This document shows positions 41,832 to 51,432 of a stretch of DNA of 64,000 nt, piece by piece. Location: positions 25,477-89,476 of the forward strand of contig JAHZBA010000009.1 in NCBI GenBank assembly GCA_019423635.1. Reading direction: 5' to 3'. Both the position numbers and the translations under genes were made by a program. A model generated the notes under the pieces. That model saw only the letters and a program-made list of their open reading frames with translations. It did not search any database and had not been told where the DNA came from. Positions within the stretch are counted from its first letter, which is position 1, and each line of letters begins with the position of its first letter. Origin of the DNA: Clostridiales bacterium (GTDB lineage Bacteria; Bacillota; Clostridia; Oscillospirales; Oscillospiraceae).

Positions 41832-41996
41832 CTCAGGTTCCTCCCGTCTCTCGTCTCCGCGGGTCAGAGCCCCGCGGGCGCCTCCATCATACCATGTCCC
41901 GCCTTTTTCCGCAACCGCGTCCCGGTGGATTCCGGTGCGCCGCCTCTTCGCCGGGATCTCCGGCCCCTTTGATCTCCAACAGGACGGTGAGCTTCT

Positions 41997-42725
41997 ATGA
42001 TTGAATCCTTAGACTATCTGCGGGAGCTGAATTTTCTCTCCCTCGTGCTGCGTCTGACGCTGGCCATGCTGTTAGGCGGCGTCATCGGCCTGGACCGGGG
42101 CTACAAGCGCCGGGCGGCGGGCTTTCGGACTTACATGCTGGTGTGCCTGGGCGCCGCGCTGACAGGCATCATCAGCCAATACCTCTTCGTCATGGTGACC
42201 ACAGACTGGGCGGATATCTCGGCCCTGATTGACAACAAGAAGGTGGACGTCTCCCGCATCGGCGCCAAGGCCATCGGCGGCGTGGGCTTTCTGGGGGCCG
42301 GCACCATCATCGTCACCGGCCGGCAGGAGGTGAAGGGCCTCACCACGGCGGCGGGGCTGTGGACCTCCGCCTGCATGGGCATTGCCATCGGGGCCGGCTT
42401 CTACGAATGCGTTCTTCTGGCCTTTGCGCTGATGTTTTTGTGTATCCGCTTTCTGCCCATGCTGGAGGTTCTGGTGGTGGAGAACGCCCGCAACATGAAC
42501 CTCTATGTGGAGTTCACCTCCCTGGACGACCTGGGCAGCATCATCAGCTGCATCAAGGCCCAGGACGCCCAGATCTACGAGGTGGAGCTGAACCACGGCC
42601 GGCAGGAGCACGCCGAAAAACCGGGGGCGGTGTTCTCCATCCGCCTGCATCACAAGACCCATCACGAACAGGTGCTGGCGGCCATCGCGGCTGTGGAGTC
42701 CGTCACCACCATCGACGAGATCTAG
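41997..42725 (+). CDS. MgtC/SapB family membrane protein (paralogue 1)
   Basis: 242 aa. The MgtC core is present: LTLAMLLGGVIGLDRGYKRR, AAGFRTYMLVCLGAALTG, GAKAIGGVGFLGAGTII and GLTTAAGLWTSACMGIA, then a C-terminal cytosolic ACT-like domain. MgtC proteins affect Mg2+ homeostasis and acid or nutrient stress adaptation. It is followed after 10 bp by a second copy, suggesting a heteromeric pair. Confidence 0.9.
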   Translation: MIESLDYLRELNFLSLVLRLTLAMLLGGVIGLDRGYKRRAAGFRTYMLVCLGAALTGIISQYLFVMVTTDWADISALIDNKKVDVSRIGAKAIGGVGFLGAGTIIVTGRQEVKGLTTAAGLWTSACMGIAIGAGFYECVLLAFALMFLCIRFLPMLEVLVVENARNMNLYVEFTSLDDLGSIISCIKAQDAQIYEVELNHGRQEHAEKPGAVFSIRLHHKTHHEQVLAAIAAVESVTTIDEI

Positions 42726-42735
42726 GAGGCGCGCC

Positions 42736-43428
42736 ATGCTACCCATCTTTGACAACCTGCGGGACATTACCCTGGCCTCCGTGGCCCTGCGGCTGGTGCT
42801 GGCGGTGCTCTGCGGCGGCGTAGTGGGCCTGGAGCGGGAGTATAAGCGCCGCTCCGCGGGCTTCCGGACCCACATTCTGATCTGTCTGGGGGCGGCTATG
42901 ACCACCATGACCAGCCAGCACCTGTTTTTAAACATGCACTACTACCTGGACATGGCCCGGATGGGGGCCGGGGTGGTCTCCGGTATCGGCTTCATCGGCG
43001 CCGGGACCATCATTGTGACCCGCCACCAGCGGGTGAAGGGCCTCACCACGGCGGCGGGGCTCTGGGCGGTGGCCATTGTGGGGCTGGCTCTGGGGGCCGG
43101 GTTCTATGAGGGTGGATTGTGCACGGCGGCTCTGATCCTTCTGGCGGAGCTGCTGTTCGCCCGGCTGGAATACTGGATCATGGACAACGCCCCGGAGATC
43201 AATCTGTACATGGAATACGCGGACAAGGCGTGTCTGGAGCGGGTGCTGAAGCTGTACCGGGAGTGGAATCTCACGGTATTGAACATGGAGATCACCCGGG
43301 ACAGCAGCAGCGAAACACACAACGCCTGCGCCATCTTCTCCCTCCGGCTGCACCGCAAGTCCAACGCCCGGAAGATCCTGGCGGAGCTGAGCCAGGTGGA
43401 GGGAATGGTCTCGGTGGAGGAGCTGTAG
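42736..43428 (+). CDS. MgtC/SapB family membrane protein (paralogue 2)
   Basis: 230 aa and clearly a tandem duplicate of the previous gene (LVLAVLCGGVVGLEREYKRR, SAGFRTHILICLGAAMTT, GSGIGFIGAGTII-type core, GLTTAAGLWAVAIVGLA). Its C-terminal domain has diverged more (YLYRE to RNACAIFSLRLHRKSN). GGAGGCGCGCC before ATG 42736 gives a ribosome site. Confidence 0.9.
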   Translation: MLPIFDNLRDITLASVALRLVLAVLCGGVVGLEREYKRRSAGFRTHILICLGAAMTTMTSQHLFLNMHYYLDMARMGAGVVSGIGFIGAGTIIVTRHQRVKGLTTAAGLWAVAIVGLALGAGFYEGGLCTAALILLAELLFARLEYWIMDNAPEINLYMEYADKACLERVLKLYREWNLTVLNMEITRDSSSETHNACAIFSLRLHRKSNARKILAELSQVEGMVSVEEL

Positions 43429-43521
43429 CCGCTTCCGCCAGGGTTCCGCATCCCTGCCGCGGCTCCTCCGGAGCGGGCCCGGCGGTCCGGCGGAGCGAGA
43501 TGCCGTCCGTAAAAGAATACT

Positions 43522-43552
43522 GGGAGAGGGAGCTTCTTACGCTCCCTCTCCC
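43522..43552. terminator. Terminator between mgtC and Sel1 genes
   Basis: GGGAGAGGGAGC (43522-43533) and GCTCCCTCTCCC (43541-43552); TTTTC follows closely on the plus strand. Confidence 0.8.
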
Positions 43553-43632
43553 GCTTTTCACAGGCGCCGATATGTGAGATGCTCCGCGCTTTCGGGGCAG
43601 GCGTTACGCCCCCTGTTTCCGGGCCGTCCACC

Positions 43633-45513
43633 TCAGTACTTGTCCAGCTCCAGCAGCATCTCCCGCGCTTTTTCATCCCCCCGGTCGGCCATTTTGTCCA
43701 GCCAGTAGCGGGCCTTCGGGATGTTGATTTCGACACCCTCCCCCTGCAGATACAAAGCGGGGCAGTTTCTCTGGGAGTCCAGGTAACCGCGTTCGGCGGC
43801 TTTTTCGTACCAGTGGAGCGCCTTTGCGTTGTCCGCCGCCGCTCCAACCCCCTCGAGATAACAATACCCGCAGCAATGCTGCGCCATAATCAGGCCCTGT
43901 TCGGCGGCTTTCTCGATCCAGCGCAGCCCCTGCGCCTTGTCCGCCTGGGTTCCCTCCCCTCGGATGTACATCATGCCGCACTGGAACTGGGCGTAGGCGT
44001 CGCCCTGTTCGGCGGCCTGCTCATACTCCCGGAGAACCTGGCTGTCGTCCTTCTGTGCCCCCTGCCGGTACGCACGTCCCAGCAAGAGCATGGCAACATG
44101 TTCTTCCCCTGTGTTGTTCCGTTCTTCCGCGGCGGCGGCCCTTGAGAGCCAGTAGAGGGCCTTCGGCATATTCACCGCCCCTCCGGAACCGTCCTCATAC
44201 CTCACGCCGCACGTGGCCAGAGCCTTTTCCTGGTCTTGTATGGCGGCCCGTTCACACCAGTAGAGCGCCCTGGCCTCGTCCACCGGCACCGCCTCGCCTG
44301 CGGCATACAGCACGCCGCAGTTGTTCTGCGCGTCGGCGTCGCCCTGCTCCGCGGCCTTCTCAAACCAGTACAGGGCTTTTTTCTTGTCCGCTTCCGTACC
44401 CTTTCCCCCATAATACAGGTAGGCACAGATCTTCTGCGCCAGGGCATGGCCCTGTTCCGCGGCTTTTTCATACCAATAGAGGGCCCTGGACGGATTGCTC
44501 CTGGTGCCTCTGCCCTTTTCGTACATCGCGCCGCACTGGAACTGCGCCTCGGCGCGGCCCTGCCCGGCGGCCTTCTCATACCACTGAAGGGCCCTGGCCA
44601 TGTCAACCTGCGTGCCCTTGCCATGGTAGTACATCTCGCCGCACATCTCCTGCGCCCTGGCGTGTCCATGCCCTGCGGCAAGCTCACAGAGATGAAGGGC
44701 CGTCTGCCTGTGGACCTTGACTCCTTCGCCATAGAGCAGCATCCCGGCCGCGGCACAGGCGGCCTCCAGGTGATCTTTTTTGATGGCCTCTGAAAAATAG
44801 GAGAGCGCCTTTCTCCGATCCACAGCGGTGCCCTCACCGGCGCGATACATCTCGCCGCACCGGAATTGGGCATCCGCATCCCCCTGTGCGGCGGCTTTCT
44901 CATACCACATCAGCGCCCGGGCCCGGTCCGTCTCCGTGCCCCTGCCACTGTCAAACATCGAGGCGCATTTGACCTGGGCTCTGACATCTCCCCGCTCCGC
45001 GGCCGACTCATACCAGTAGAGGGCCTCTTCCTCGCTCTGCGCCGTGCCCTCCCCCTCTTCAAGCATCTGACCGCACTTGTACCGCGCGCCCGCGTCTCCC
45101 TGCAGCGCGGCCCTCAAATACCAGTCGAACGCCTCTGCTTTGTTCTGCGCCACGCCATCGCCCAGCTCATACATCCGTCCACAGTTAAACTGGGCGTTGC
45201 AATCGTCCTGCTTTGCGGCTTTTTCATACCAGTAAAACGCTTTTGTTTGATCCTTCGCCGTTCCCTCCCCATGGAGGTACATCCAGCCGCAGTAGGATTG
45301 CGCCAGGACCTCCCCCTGCTCTGCGGCCTTTAGAAACCAGCGGAGGGCCTTGGCCAGATCCACAGGCACACCCTCGCCTTTATAATAGGCCTGACCGCAC
45401 CGGAGCTTCGCCGCGGTGTCTCCCCGCTCCGCAGTCTCCTCCAGCAGCCGCTCTCTCTCCGCCTGCGGATCAGAAACGGCCTCCGTTTTTCTGCCAAATC
45501 CAAACACACCCAT
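43633..45513 (-). CDS. Long Sel1-repeat protein
   Basis: 626 aa, nearly all tandem Sel1-like repeats of 36 residues (about sixteen; for example ALRWFLKAAEQGEVLAQSY, ALYWYEKAAEQGHALAQKI). A short N-terminus (MGVFGFGRKTEAVSD) has no signal peptide, so it should be a cytosolic scaffold. Sel1 arrays mediate protein contacts; partner unknown. The DHH fusion at 28114 uses similar repeats. GGGAGG lies 8 nt before ATG 45513; start codons upstream lack a site. Confidence 0.9.
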   Translation of the reverse strand: MGVFGFGRKTEAVSDPQAERERLLEETAERGDTAAKLRCGQAYYKGEGVPVDLAKALRWFLKAAEQGEVLAQSYCGWMYLHGEGTAKDQTKAFYWYEKAAKQDDCNAQFNCGRMYELGDGVAQNKAEAFDWYLRAALQGDAGARYKCGQMLEEGEGTAQSEEEALYWYESAAERGDVRAQVKCASMFDSGRGTETDRARALMWYEKAAAQGDADAQFRCGEMYRAGEGTAVDRRKALSYFSEAIKKDHLEAACAAAGMLLYGEGVKVHRQTALHLCELAAGHGHARAQEMCGEMYYHGKGTQVDMARALQWYEKAAGQGRAEAQFQCGAMYEKGRGTRSNPSRALYWYEKAAEQGHALAQKICAYLYYGGKGTEADKKKALYWFEKAAEQGDADAQNNCGVLYAAGEAVPVDEARALYWCERAAIQDQEKALATCGVRYEDGSGGAVNMPKALYWLSRAAAAEERNNTGEEHVAMLLLGRAYRQGAQKDDSQVLREYEQAAEQGDAYAQFQCGMMYIRGEGTQADKAQGLRWIEKAAEQGLIMAQHCCGYCYLEGVGAAADNAKALHWYEKAAERGYLDSQRNCPALYLQGEGVEINIPKARYWLDKMADRGDEKAREMLLELDKY

Positions 45514-45670
45514 ATCCCGTCCTCCCAAAGCATTGGAATGTATTTTTATTATACTTTGCCGTATTTCTAAACACAAGCTTTATTTCTGTGCGCAGGGGCT
45601 CGTATGGTACTTGCGGCATCAGGTGATCTCAACGGCCCGGAGGGGAGGCGGCCCTGCCGGAACCGCAAAA

Positions 45671-45694
45671 ACGGCGCAGCAGCCGCTGCGCCGT
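45671..45694. terminator. Hairpin terminator after degV
   Basis: ACGGCGCAGC (45671-45680) and GCTGCGCCGT (45685-45694), 4-nt loop, with an A-rich flank that becomes T-rich on the degV strand. Confidence 0.7.
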
Positions 45695-45778
45695 CCGGAT
45701 CAGAGGGGATTCCTTTTCAACCGCTGCCGCACGGGGCAGTCTCCGTAAGGAAACCGCTCCGCGCGCAGGCCGCTTTGT

Positions 45779-46615
45779 TCAGTACCCGATAATCAGGCCC
45801 TTCTCCATGGCATAAAAGCTGGTCAGGCCCCGGCAGGGGAGGATCTCCACGCTCTTCACCGGCAGGTCCGCCAGAATCTGCTCCCGCAGACGCCCGGCGC
45901 CCAGCATGTTCTCGCAGTGGGAGATGACCACCTCCGCGCCGGCGCAGTCCTTGCTCTCCCGCATCAGCGCCGTAATGGCCTGGTAGGTCTTGCCCTCTCC
46001 CCGGGCCTTGGCCGCCACGTGGATCGTTCCCTGGGGCGTGGCGTCCGCAATGACGTGAATGCCCAGGGAGTGCAGCAGCGTGCCCACCAGAGGCCGCATC
46101 CGGCCGTTCTTGATGAGATTGTCAAAGTTCTCCAGGGTGAAGCACGTCCGCAGCGCCGCCTGATACAGCCGCAGCTGTGCGCAGATCTCCTCAAAGGTCC
46201 CGCCGGCCTCCATCAGCGCCTTCGCCCGCCGAATCAGCAGCACCATGGCCCCCGCCGTGGCCTTGGAGTCCATGACGCAGATCTCCTTCTCCGGGTGGGC
46301 CTCCAGCGCCATCTCCCGGCCCAGCATGGCCGCGTTATACGTGCCGGAGAGGTTCCCGGAAATCGTGAAGCAGACCGTCTGATCCCCCTTTTCAAAGGCC
46401 TGGGCAAAGGCCGCCGGAGAGGGACAGGCTGTGGAGGAGGCAGTTTTCTCCTCCGCCATGGCCGCCAGCAGCACCGGTACCTCCAGCGCGTCGTCATCCA
46501 CAAAGGTCTGCCCGCCCACCTGGAGCTGCAGCGGCACAGTCTCAAACCGCACCTGTTCGCTGCTGAAATCCCGCGTCTTTAAATCGCAGCTGCTGTCGCT
46601 GACAATGTTCCACAT
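45779..46615 (-). CDS. DegV family (fatty-acid-binding) protein
   Basis: 278 aa. DegV signature points are WNIVSDSSCDL, ASSTACPSPAAFAQAF, VCFTISGNLSGTYNAA, DSKATAGAM, and HVAAKARGEGKTYQAI. The family binds a fatty acyl chain and, as FakB, presents it to the kinase FakA for phospholipid synthesis. No fakA is nearby. Full length, single gene. Confidence 0.9.
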   Translation of the reverse strand: MWNIVSDSSCDLKTRDFSSEQVRFETVPLQLQVGGQTFVDDDALEVPVLLAAMAEEKTASSTACPSPAAFAQAFEKGDQTVCFTISGNLSGTYNAAMLGREMALEAHPEKEICVMDSKATAGAMVLLIRRAKALMEAGGTFEEICAQLRLYQAALRTCFTLENFDNLIKNGRMRPLVGTLLHSLGIHVIADATPQGTIHVAAKARGEGKTYQAITALMRESKDCAGAEVVISHCENMLGAGRLREQILADLPVKSVEILPCRGLTSFYAMEKGLIIGY

Positions 46616-46830
46616 CGTGTGTTCCTCCCTGTGACATAGTTTCCAATACTATATTGATATTTATCATACCGCAGCACCTTGCATTTGTCAATGACAAAGA
46701 TCTTTGGGGGGAGCCGCCCCCTTGCCGGAGGCCCCATGTTCCCGGAGAACCGGGGGATGGGGACATCGCCCCGCGGCGTTTCCCCCACAATGCGGACAGG
46801 ATACCATGCGCGGCGGGATACGCCTCTTCC

Positions 46831-47005
46831 ACACGCCCGTCCCACAAATTTGATCTGTAGGGCGCGACGACCCCGGCGCGCCGCAAATTCATGGAGATTT
46901 TCCGCAAGACACGCCGGTTCTAACGCAGTCCCATCGCAAATTACGGCGCGCCGGGTCGTCGCGCCCTGCAAACGGGGAGTCTCTGATTTTGTGGGACGGG
47001 TGTGT
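46831..47005. repeat. Palindromic intergenic element
   Basis: The two halves mirror each other: CACGCCCGTCCCACAAA (about 46832) with its near-complement near 46988-47003, and AGGGCGCGACGACCC then GGCGCGCCG (46859-46883) with their complement (46944-46967). The centre is about 60 nt. No coding capacity. It looks like a MITE or repeated palindromic unit inserted upstream of the marR promoter. Confidence 0.65.
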
Positions 47006-47023
47006 CCCCATGGAGGCTCCCCC

Positions 47024-47070
47024 TTGACAGCCGGCCTGCGCTGTGCTATCTTAAAATAGTTCTTTTAAAA
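47024..47070 (+). promoter_or_regulatory. marR-MATE promoter with operator
   Basis: TTGACA (47024-47029), 17-nt spacer, TATCTT (47047-47052), then an AT palindrome TTAAAA-N6-TTTTAA (about 47051-47068) over the start point, the likely MarR binding site for autorepression. Confidence 0.72.
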
Positions 47071-47101
47071 ACCTTTCTGCTTGAAACCAATGGAGGTGTC
47101 T

Positions 47102-47551
47102 ATGCTGATCCCACCCACCCGGCTGCTGCAATTTTCCTGGCAGTTCCGGAAATTTTATGACCGCCAGTTTCATCCCCTGCTGGCGCGCACCTGCCTGACC
47201 ATGCGGGAGATTCACGTGCTGCTGTTTCTGGCCAATAACCCCGCCTGCGACACCGCCCGGGAAATTGCCTCCCTGCGGGGGCTCAGCAAGTCCCAGGTCT
47301 CCCAGGCGGTGGAGCTGCTGGCGGAGGAGGGGCTGCTGCTGCGCTCGCCGGACCGGGAGGACCGGCGGGTGATTCACCTTTCCATCACCCCTCAGGGGGA
47401 ACCCCTGGCCCGGGAGTGTCAGGAGCTCCAGGCCCGCTGCGGCCAGCGGCTGCTGGCCGGATTCACCCAGGAGGAGCGGGAACAGTTCCTCCATCTTTTG
47501 GAGACCGTCCTGAAAAACGGCGCACAGCTGGCAGAGGAGGCGCAGGTATGA
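47102..47551 (+). CDS. MarR-family transcriptional regulator
   Basis: 149 aa. Winged-helix core with CLTMREIHVLLFLANNP, SLRGLSKSQVSQAVELLAEEG and the wing RSPDREDRRVIHLSIT. GGAGG lies 5 nt before ATG 47102. The stop overlaps the MATE start by 4 bp, so regulator and pump form one operon, presumably induced by the pump's substrate. Confidence 0.9.
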   Translation: MLIPPTRLLQFSWQFRKFYDRQFHPLLARTCLTMREIHVLLFLANNPACDTAREIASLRGLSKSQVSQAVELLAEEGLLLRSPDREDRRVIHLSITPQGEPLARECQELQARCGQRLLAGFTQEEREQFLHLLETVLKNGAQLAEEAQV

Positions 47552-48933
47552 ACCGTCAGCAGGCAGATCTCGGCAGCGGAGATGTGGGGAAGCTGCTGTT
47601 CTCCCTGGCCCTGCCCACCATCACCTCCCAGGTGGTCAATATGCTCTACAACCTGGTGGACCGGGTTTATATCGGCCACATGCAGCCTGTGGACACCGTG
47701 GGCTCCCTGGCCCTGACCGGCGTGGGGGTATGTCTGCCGGTCATCATGGTGATCTCCGCCTTTGCGGCCCTGGTGGGCATGGGCGGCGCCCCCCGGGCCT
47801 CCATTCAGGAGGGGCGGGGGGACACGGAGGGCTCCCAGCAGATCATGGGCAACAGCTTCACCCTGCTGCTGATTGCCGCCGCGGTGCTGACGCTGGTGTT
47901 CCAGCGCTTTGCGGAGCCCTTGCTTTTGACCTTCGGTGCCAGCGAAAACACCATCGGCTACGCCCTGGACTATATGCGCATCTACTCCCTGGGCACGCTC
48001 TTCGTCCAGATCACCCTGGGCATGAACGCCTACATCACCGCCCAAGGCTTCACCACCGTCAGCATGAAAACGGTGCTCATCGGCGCGGGGCTGAACACCG
48101 TGCTGGACCCCATCTTCATCTTCGCTCTGGGGATGGGCGTCCGGGGAGCGGCCCTGGCCACCATCCTCTCCCAGGCGGTGTCCGCCCTCTGGGTGCTGCG
48201 GTTCCTCACGGGGCCCCGGACCAAGTGGCATCTGCGGCGGGAGAATCTGCGCCTGCGCTCCAGGGTCTTCCTGCCCTCCCTGGCCCTGGGGCTCTCCCCC
48301 TTCATCATGCAGTCCACGGAGAGCCTCATCGCCGTCTGCTTCAACTCCTCTTTGCTGAAATACGGCAGCGATCTGGCGGTAGGCGCCATGACGGTGCTGA
48401 CCAGCATCATGCAGTTTGCCATGATGCCCCTCCAGGGGCTGACCCAGGGGGCACAGCCCATCGTCAGCTACAACTACGGCGCCCGCAACACCCAGCGGGT
48501 GCGGGCGGCCTTCCGGGTGCTGCTGCGCTCCTGCATCGTCTACTCGGCGACGCTGTGGATTCTGGTGCAGGCGTTCCCCCGCTTCTTCGTGCTGATCTTC
48601 AACAACAACCCGGCTCTGGTGGACTACGCCGCCTGGGCGCTGCGGATCTACATGGGCACCACCGGTCTTTTCGGCATCCAGATTGCCTGCCAGCAGACCT
48701 TCATCGCCCTGGGCAACGCCAAAACCTCGCTGTTCCTGGCGGTGCTGCGGAAGATCCTCCTGCTGATCCCCCTGATCTATATTCTGCCCCTTTTCTTCGC
48801 CGACAAGGCCTTCGCCGTCTTTTTGGCGGAGCCGGTGGCAGACCTTCTGGCAGTGGTCACCACGGCCACCATGTTCTTCTTCCAGTTCCGAAAGAGCATG
48901 GCGGAGCTGGAGGCAGATCACCCGGCTCCGTAG
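47548..48933 (+). CDS. MATE-family multidrug efflux transporter
   Basis: 461 aa with twelve TM helices. MATE signatures: LPTITSQVVNMLYNLVDRVYIG near residue 25, GMGGAPRASIQEGRGD and the mid-protein GAQPIVSYNYGARN. It exports cationic drugs or metabolites using a Na+ or H+ gradient. Coupled to the MarR gene. The ATG overlaps the MarR stop; AGGAGG lies about 10 nt upstream. Confidence 0.93.
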   Translation: MNRQQADLGSGDVGKLLFSLALPTITSQVVNMLYNLVDRVYIGHMQPVDTVGSLALTGVGVCLPVIMVISAFAALVGMGGAPRASIQEGRGDTEGSQQIMGNSFTLLLIAAAVLTLVFQRFAEPLLLTFGASENTIGYALDYMRIYSLGTLFVQITLGMNAYITAQGFTTVSMKTVLIGAGLNTVLDPIFIFALGMGVRGAALATILSQAVSALWVLRFLTGPRTKWHLRRENLRLRSRVFLPSLALGLSPFIMQSTESLIAVCFNSSLLKYGSDLAVGAMTVLTSIMQFAMMPLQGLTQGAQPIVSYNYGARNTQRVRAAFRVLLRSCIVYSATLWILVQAFPRFFVLIFNNNPALVDYAAWALRIYMGTTGLFGIQIACQQTFIALGNAKTSLFLAVLRKILLLIPLIYILPLFFADKAFAVFLAEPVADLLAVVTTATMFFFQFRKSMAELEADHPAP

Positions 48934-48970
48934 GCGTTCAGAAGGTTTCCAGACACACCGCCCGCAAAAA

Positions 48971-48996
48971 CAGCCCGCGCCGGTTGGCGCGGGCTG
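48971..48996. terminator. Terminator between MATE and ABC transporter genes
   Basis: CAGCCCGCGCC (48971-48981) and GGCGCGGGCTG (48986-48996), 4-nt loop, shared by the convergent units. Confidence 0.8.
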
Positions 48997-49051
48997 CTGC
49001 TTTCATGGAACCCGGAGAACTGCCTTTCCGCCGCGGGGCGGACCGGGTGGT

Positions 49052-49774
49052 TCACAGCACCTTGCTGAGGAACAGCTGGGTCCGGGGGTGCTGGGGGTGA
49101 TCGAAAAAGGCGCGGGGCTCATTCTGCTCCAGGATGTGGCCGCCGTCCATAAAGAGGACCCGGCTTCCCACCTCCCGGGCAAAGCCCATCTCATGGGTCA
49201 CCACCACCATGGTCATGCCCTCCCGGGCCAGCTCCTTCATGACGTCCAGCACCTCCCCCACCATCTCCGGGTCCAGGGCGGAGGTGGGCTCGTCAAAGAG
49301 CATCACCTTGGGCTTCATGGCCAGGGCCCGGACAATGGCAATCCGCTGCTTCTGGCCGCCGGAGAGCTGGTTGGGGTAGGTGTCGGCCTTGTCGCTGAGA
49401 CCCACCCGCCCCAGGAGGGCGGAGGCGGTCTCGTCGGCCTCCTCCTGCTTCATGAGGCCTGTGCGCACCGGAGCCAGGGTGATGTTGCGCCGGATGGTCA
49501 TGTTGGGGAAGAGGTTGAAGTGCTGGAACACCATGCCCATCTGCTGGCGCACCTGGTCGATCTTCACCTTGGGGTCCGTGATGACGGTGCCCTCAAAGGT
49601 GATGGTGCCCTTGGTGGGGGTCTCCAGCAGGTTCAAACAGCGCAGGAAGGTGGACTTGCCGGAGCCGGAGGGCCCGATGACCACCACCTTCTCCCCGGGG
49701 TGGATATGTTCGGAGATGTCGTCCAGCACCAGGTGGTCCCCAAAGGACTTGGAGAGATGTTTAACGTCGATCAC
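49052..49774 (-). CDS. Polar amino-acid ABC transporter ATP-binding protein (GlnQ/HisP-like)
   Basis: 240 aa. Walker A GPSGSGKST, signature LSGGQKQRIAIVRAL, Walker B VMLFDEPTSALD, and the PAAT marker QQMGMVFQHFNLFPNMT. It powers uptake of a polar amino acid together with the permease and binding protein upstream on the same strand. Overlaps the permease gene by 14 bp. Confidence 0.94.
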   Translation of the reverse strand: MIDVKHLSKSFGDHLVLDDISEHIHPGEKVVVIGPSGSGKSTFLRCLNLLETPTKGTITFEGTVITDPKVKIDQVRQQMGMVFQHFNLFPNMTIRRNITLAPVRTGLMKQEEADETASALLGRVGLSDKADTYPNQLSGGQKQRIAIVRALAMKPKVMLFDEPTSALDPEMVGEVLDVMKELAREGMTMVVVTHEMGFAREVGSRVLFMDGGHILEQNEPRAFFDHPQHPRTQLFLSKVL

Positions 49775-50456
49775 TTTGACGCAGCCTCCCCTCGATGATC
49801 TTCATGACAAATGTAAGCAGGTAGACGATCGCCAGATAAAACAGGGCGGCCGCCGTCATGGGGGCCAGATAGTTGGCCAGGTTCTGCCCGCTGCCCACAT
49901 TTTTGGACGCGGCGGTCAGGTCGTACATGCCCACCATGCTGACGATGGAGGTCTCCTTAATCAGGGCGATCAGCTCGTTGCCGATGGAGGGGATCACGTT
50001 TTTGATGGCCTGGGGAATGACGATGTACCACATGGTGGTGCCGGCCGACAGTCCCAGGGACCGCCCCGCCTCCGTCTGGCCGATGTCCACGGACAGGATG
50101 CCGCCCCGGATGTTCTCCGACACGTAGGCCCCCGAGTTGACCCCGAAGGCGATAATGGCCGTAACCACCATGGGGAAGCCCCGGATGGCAAAGACCACAA
50201 AGGACATAATGAACAGCTGAAGGGCCATCGGGGTGCCGCGAACCACGGTGACATAGACCGCGCAGAGGAACTTGGGCACCTTCATCAGCGGGTTTTTCGA
50301 TTTGGCCAGTCCCACCAGCGCCACGATGGTCCCCAAAACCAGTCCCAGAAGGGCCGCGCCCACGGAGATGGCCAGGGTCATGCGCAGGCCGGTCAGCATA
50401 CTGTCCAGATATTTGGGGGTCGTGAAAACCAGCGTAAATTTCTCTAAAAACGTCAT
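49761..50456 (-). CDS. Polar amino-acid ABC transporter permease (HisM/GlnP-like)
   Basis: 231 aa. Five TM helices with the His/Glu/Gln/Arg permease pattern: LTGLRMTLAISVGAALLGLV, VTVVRGTPMALQLFI and the EAA-like loop EAGRSLGLSAGTTMWYIVIPQA. The start MTFLEKF at 50456 was chosen although its ribosome site (GGTGG) is weak; a TTG eight codons upstream has none. Confidence 0.92.
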   Translation of the reverse strand: MTFLEKFTLVFTTPKYLDSMLTGLRMTLAISVGAALLGLVLGTIVALVGLAKSKNPLMKVPKFLCAVYVTVVRGTPMALQLFIMSFVVFAIRGFPMVVTAIIAFGVNSGAYVSENIRGGILSVDIGQTEAGRSLGLSAGTTMWYIVIPQAIKNVIPSIGNELIALIKETSIVSMVGMYDLTAASKNVGSGQNLANYLAPMTAAALFYLAIVYLLTFVMKIIEGRLRQSDRR

Positions 50457-50532
50457 CCTTCCACCGACTTTCCTCTGCAATATATCAGGGGCGGAACAGT
50501 GCCTCAGAGTACCGTTCCGCCCCAGTCTGTTC

Positions 50533-51432
50533 TCACTCCAGACCCATGTGCTTCATCACCAGGTCGTTGACGCCGTCCTCGCCCAGCTCGGAGAGCACTC
50601 CGTTGATGGCCGCGAGAAGCTCGTCCTGGCCCTTGGTGACGCAGATGGCATACTGCTCCTCGGTGGGAGAGGGCGCCTCGCCGTCGGCGCCGGCGTAGTA
50701 CAGCGCGGCGCACTCAAAGCCGGCGTTCTTCTCCACGATGTAGGAGGCGGGCAGATAGTCCACAACCACCACGTCCACCTGGCCCGCGCCCACGGCGTCC
50801 GCCGCCAGCTGGGCGCTGTCATAGCGGACCTCCTCCGCGCCGGTGTCCTTCAGCAGGCCGTCAAAATCCTCGCCGCTGATCTCGCCGCCCACGTAGATAT
50901 CGCCCGTGGTGTCGGCCTGCACGCCGATCTTCTTGCCGGCCAGGGAGTCCCAGAGGATGTAGCTCACATCGCCGTCGGTGCCGTCGGGGGTCATGGTGCC
51001 GGCGGGGTAGATCACATACTGCACGGAGGTGAAGTAGGGATCGGAGAAATCCACCTGCTCCTTCCGGGAGTCGGTGATGGTGATGCCCGCCGCGCCCACG
51101 TCGGCCAGCTTGCCGGAGGAGACCGTGTCGATGATGGTGCCGAACTCCACGTTGGTGTAGGTGACATTCCGGCCCAGCTTCTCACCCACCATGTTCATGA
51201 TGTCCACGTCCACACCCACGATGTCGGTGCCGTCGTAGTACTCAAAGGGGGCGAAGTAGGCGTTGGTGTACACCGAGATGTCCGCGCCGCCGGACTGCTC
51301 ATTGCCGCCGTCCGCGGGCTCCTGGGTCTCGTTGTCCTTGCCGGCGTCGTCGGCAGGCTTGTCACCGCCGCCGCAGGCGGCCAGGGACAGCACCATTGCC
51401 AGCGCCAGCAGCAGTGCAAAAAACTTTTTCAT
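50533..51432 (-). CDS. Amino-acid ABC transporter substrate-binding lipoprotein
   Basis: 299 aa. Lipoprotein signal KKFFALLLALAMVLSLAACG, acidic linker, then a SBP_bac_3 domain: DISVYTNAYFAPFEYYDG, IVGVDVDIMNMVGEKLG, VGAAGITITDSRKEQVDFSD and KIGVQADTTGD. AAGGAAG precedes ATG 51432. First gene of the three-gene operon; substrate probably a polar amino acid, not resolvable further. Confidence 0.93.
   Translation of the reverse strand: MKKFFALLLALAMVLSLAACGGGDKPADDAGKDNETQEPADGGNEQSGGADISVYTNAYFAPFEYYDGTDIVGVDVDIMNMVGEKLGRNVTYTNVEFGTIIDTVSSGKLADVGAAGITITDSRKEQVDFSDPYFTSVQYVIYPAGTMTPDGTDGDVSYILWDSLAGKKIGVQADTTGDIYVGGEISGEDFDGLLKDTGAEEVRYDSAQLAADAVGAGQVDVVVVDYLPASYIVEKNAGFECAALYYAGADGEAPSPTEEQYAICVTKGQDELLAAINGVLSELGEDGVNDLVMKHMGLE

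Noticed and set aside
46710..46830. Riboswitch-like region before the marR palindrome
   Set aside because: GC-rich with some pairing, but no conserved riboswitch core and no gene in proper orientation directly after it.
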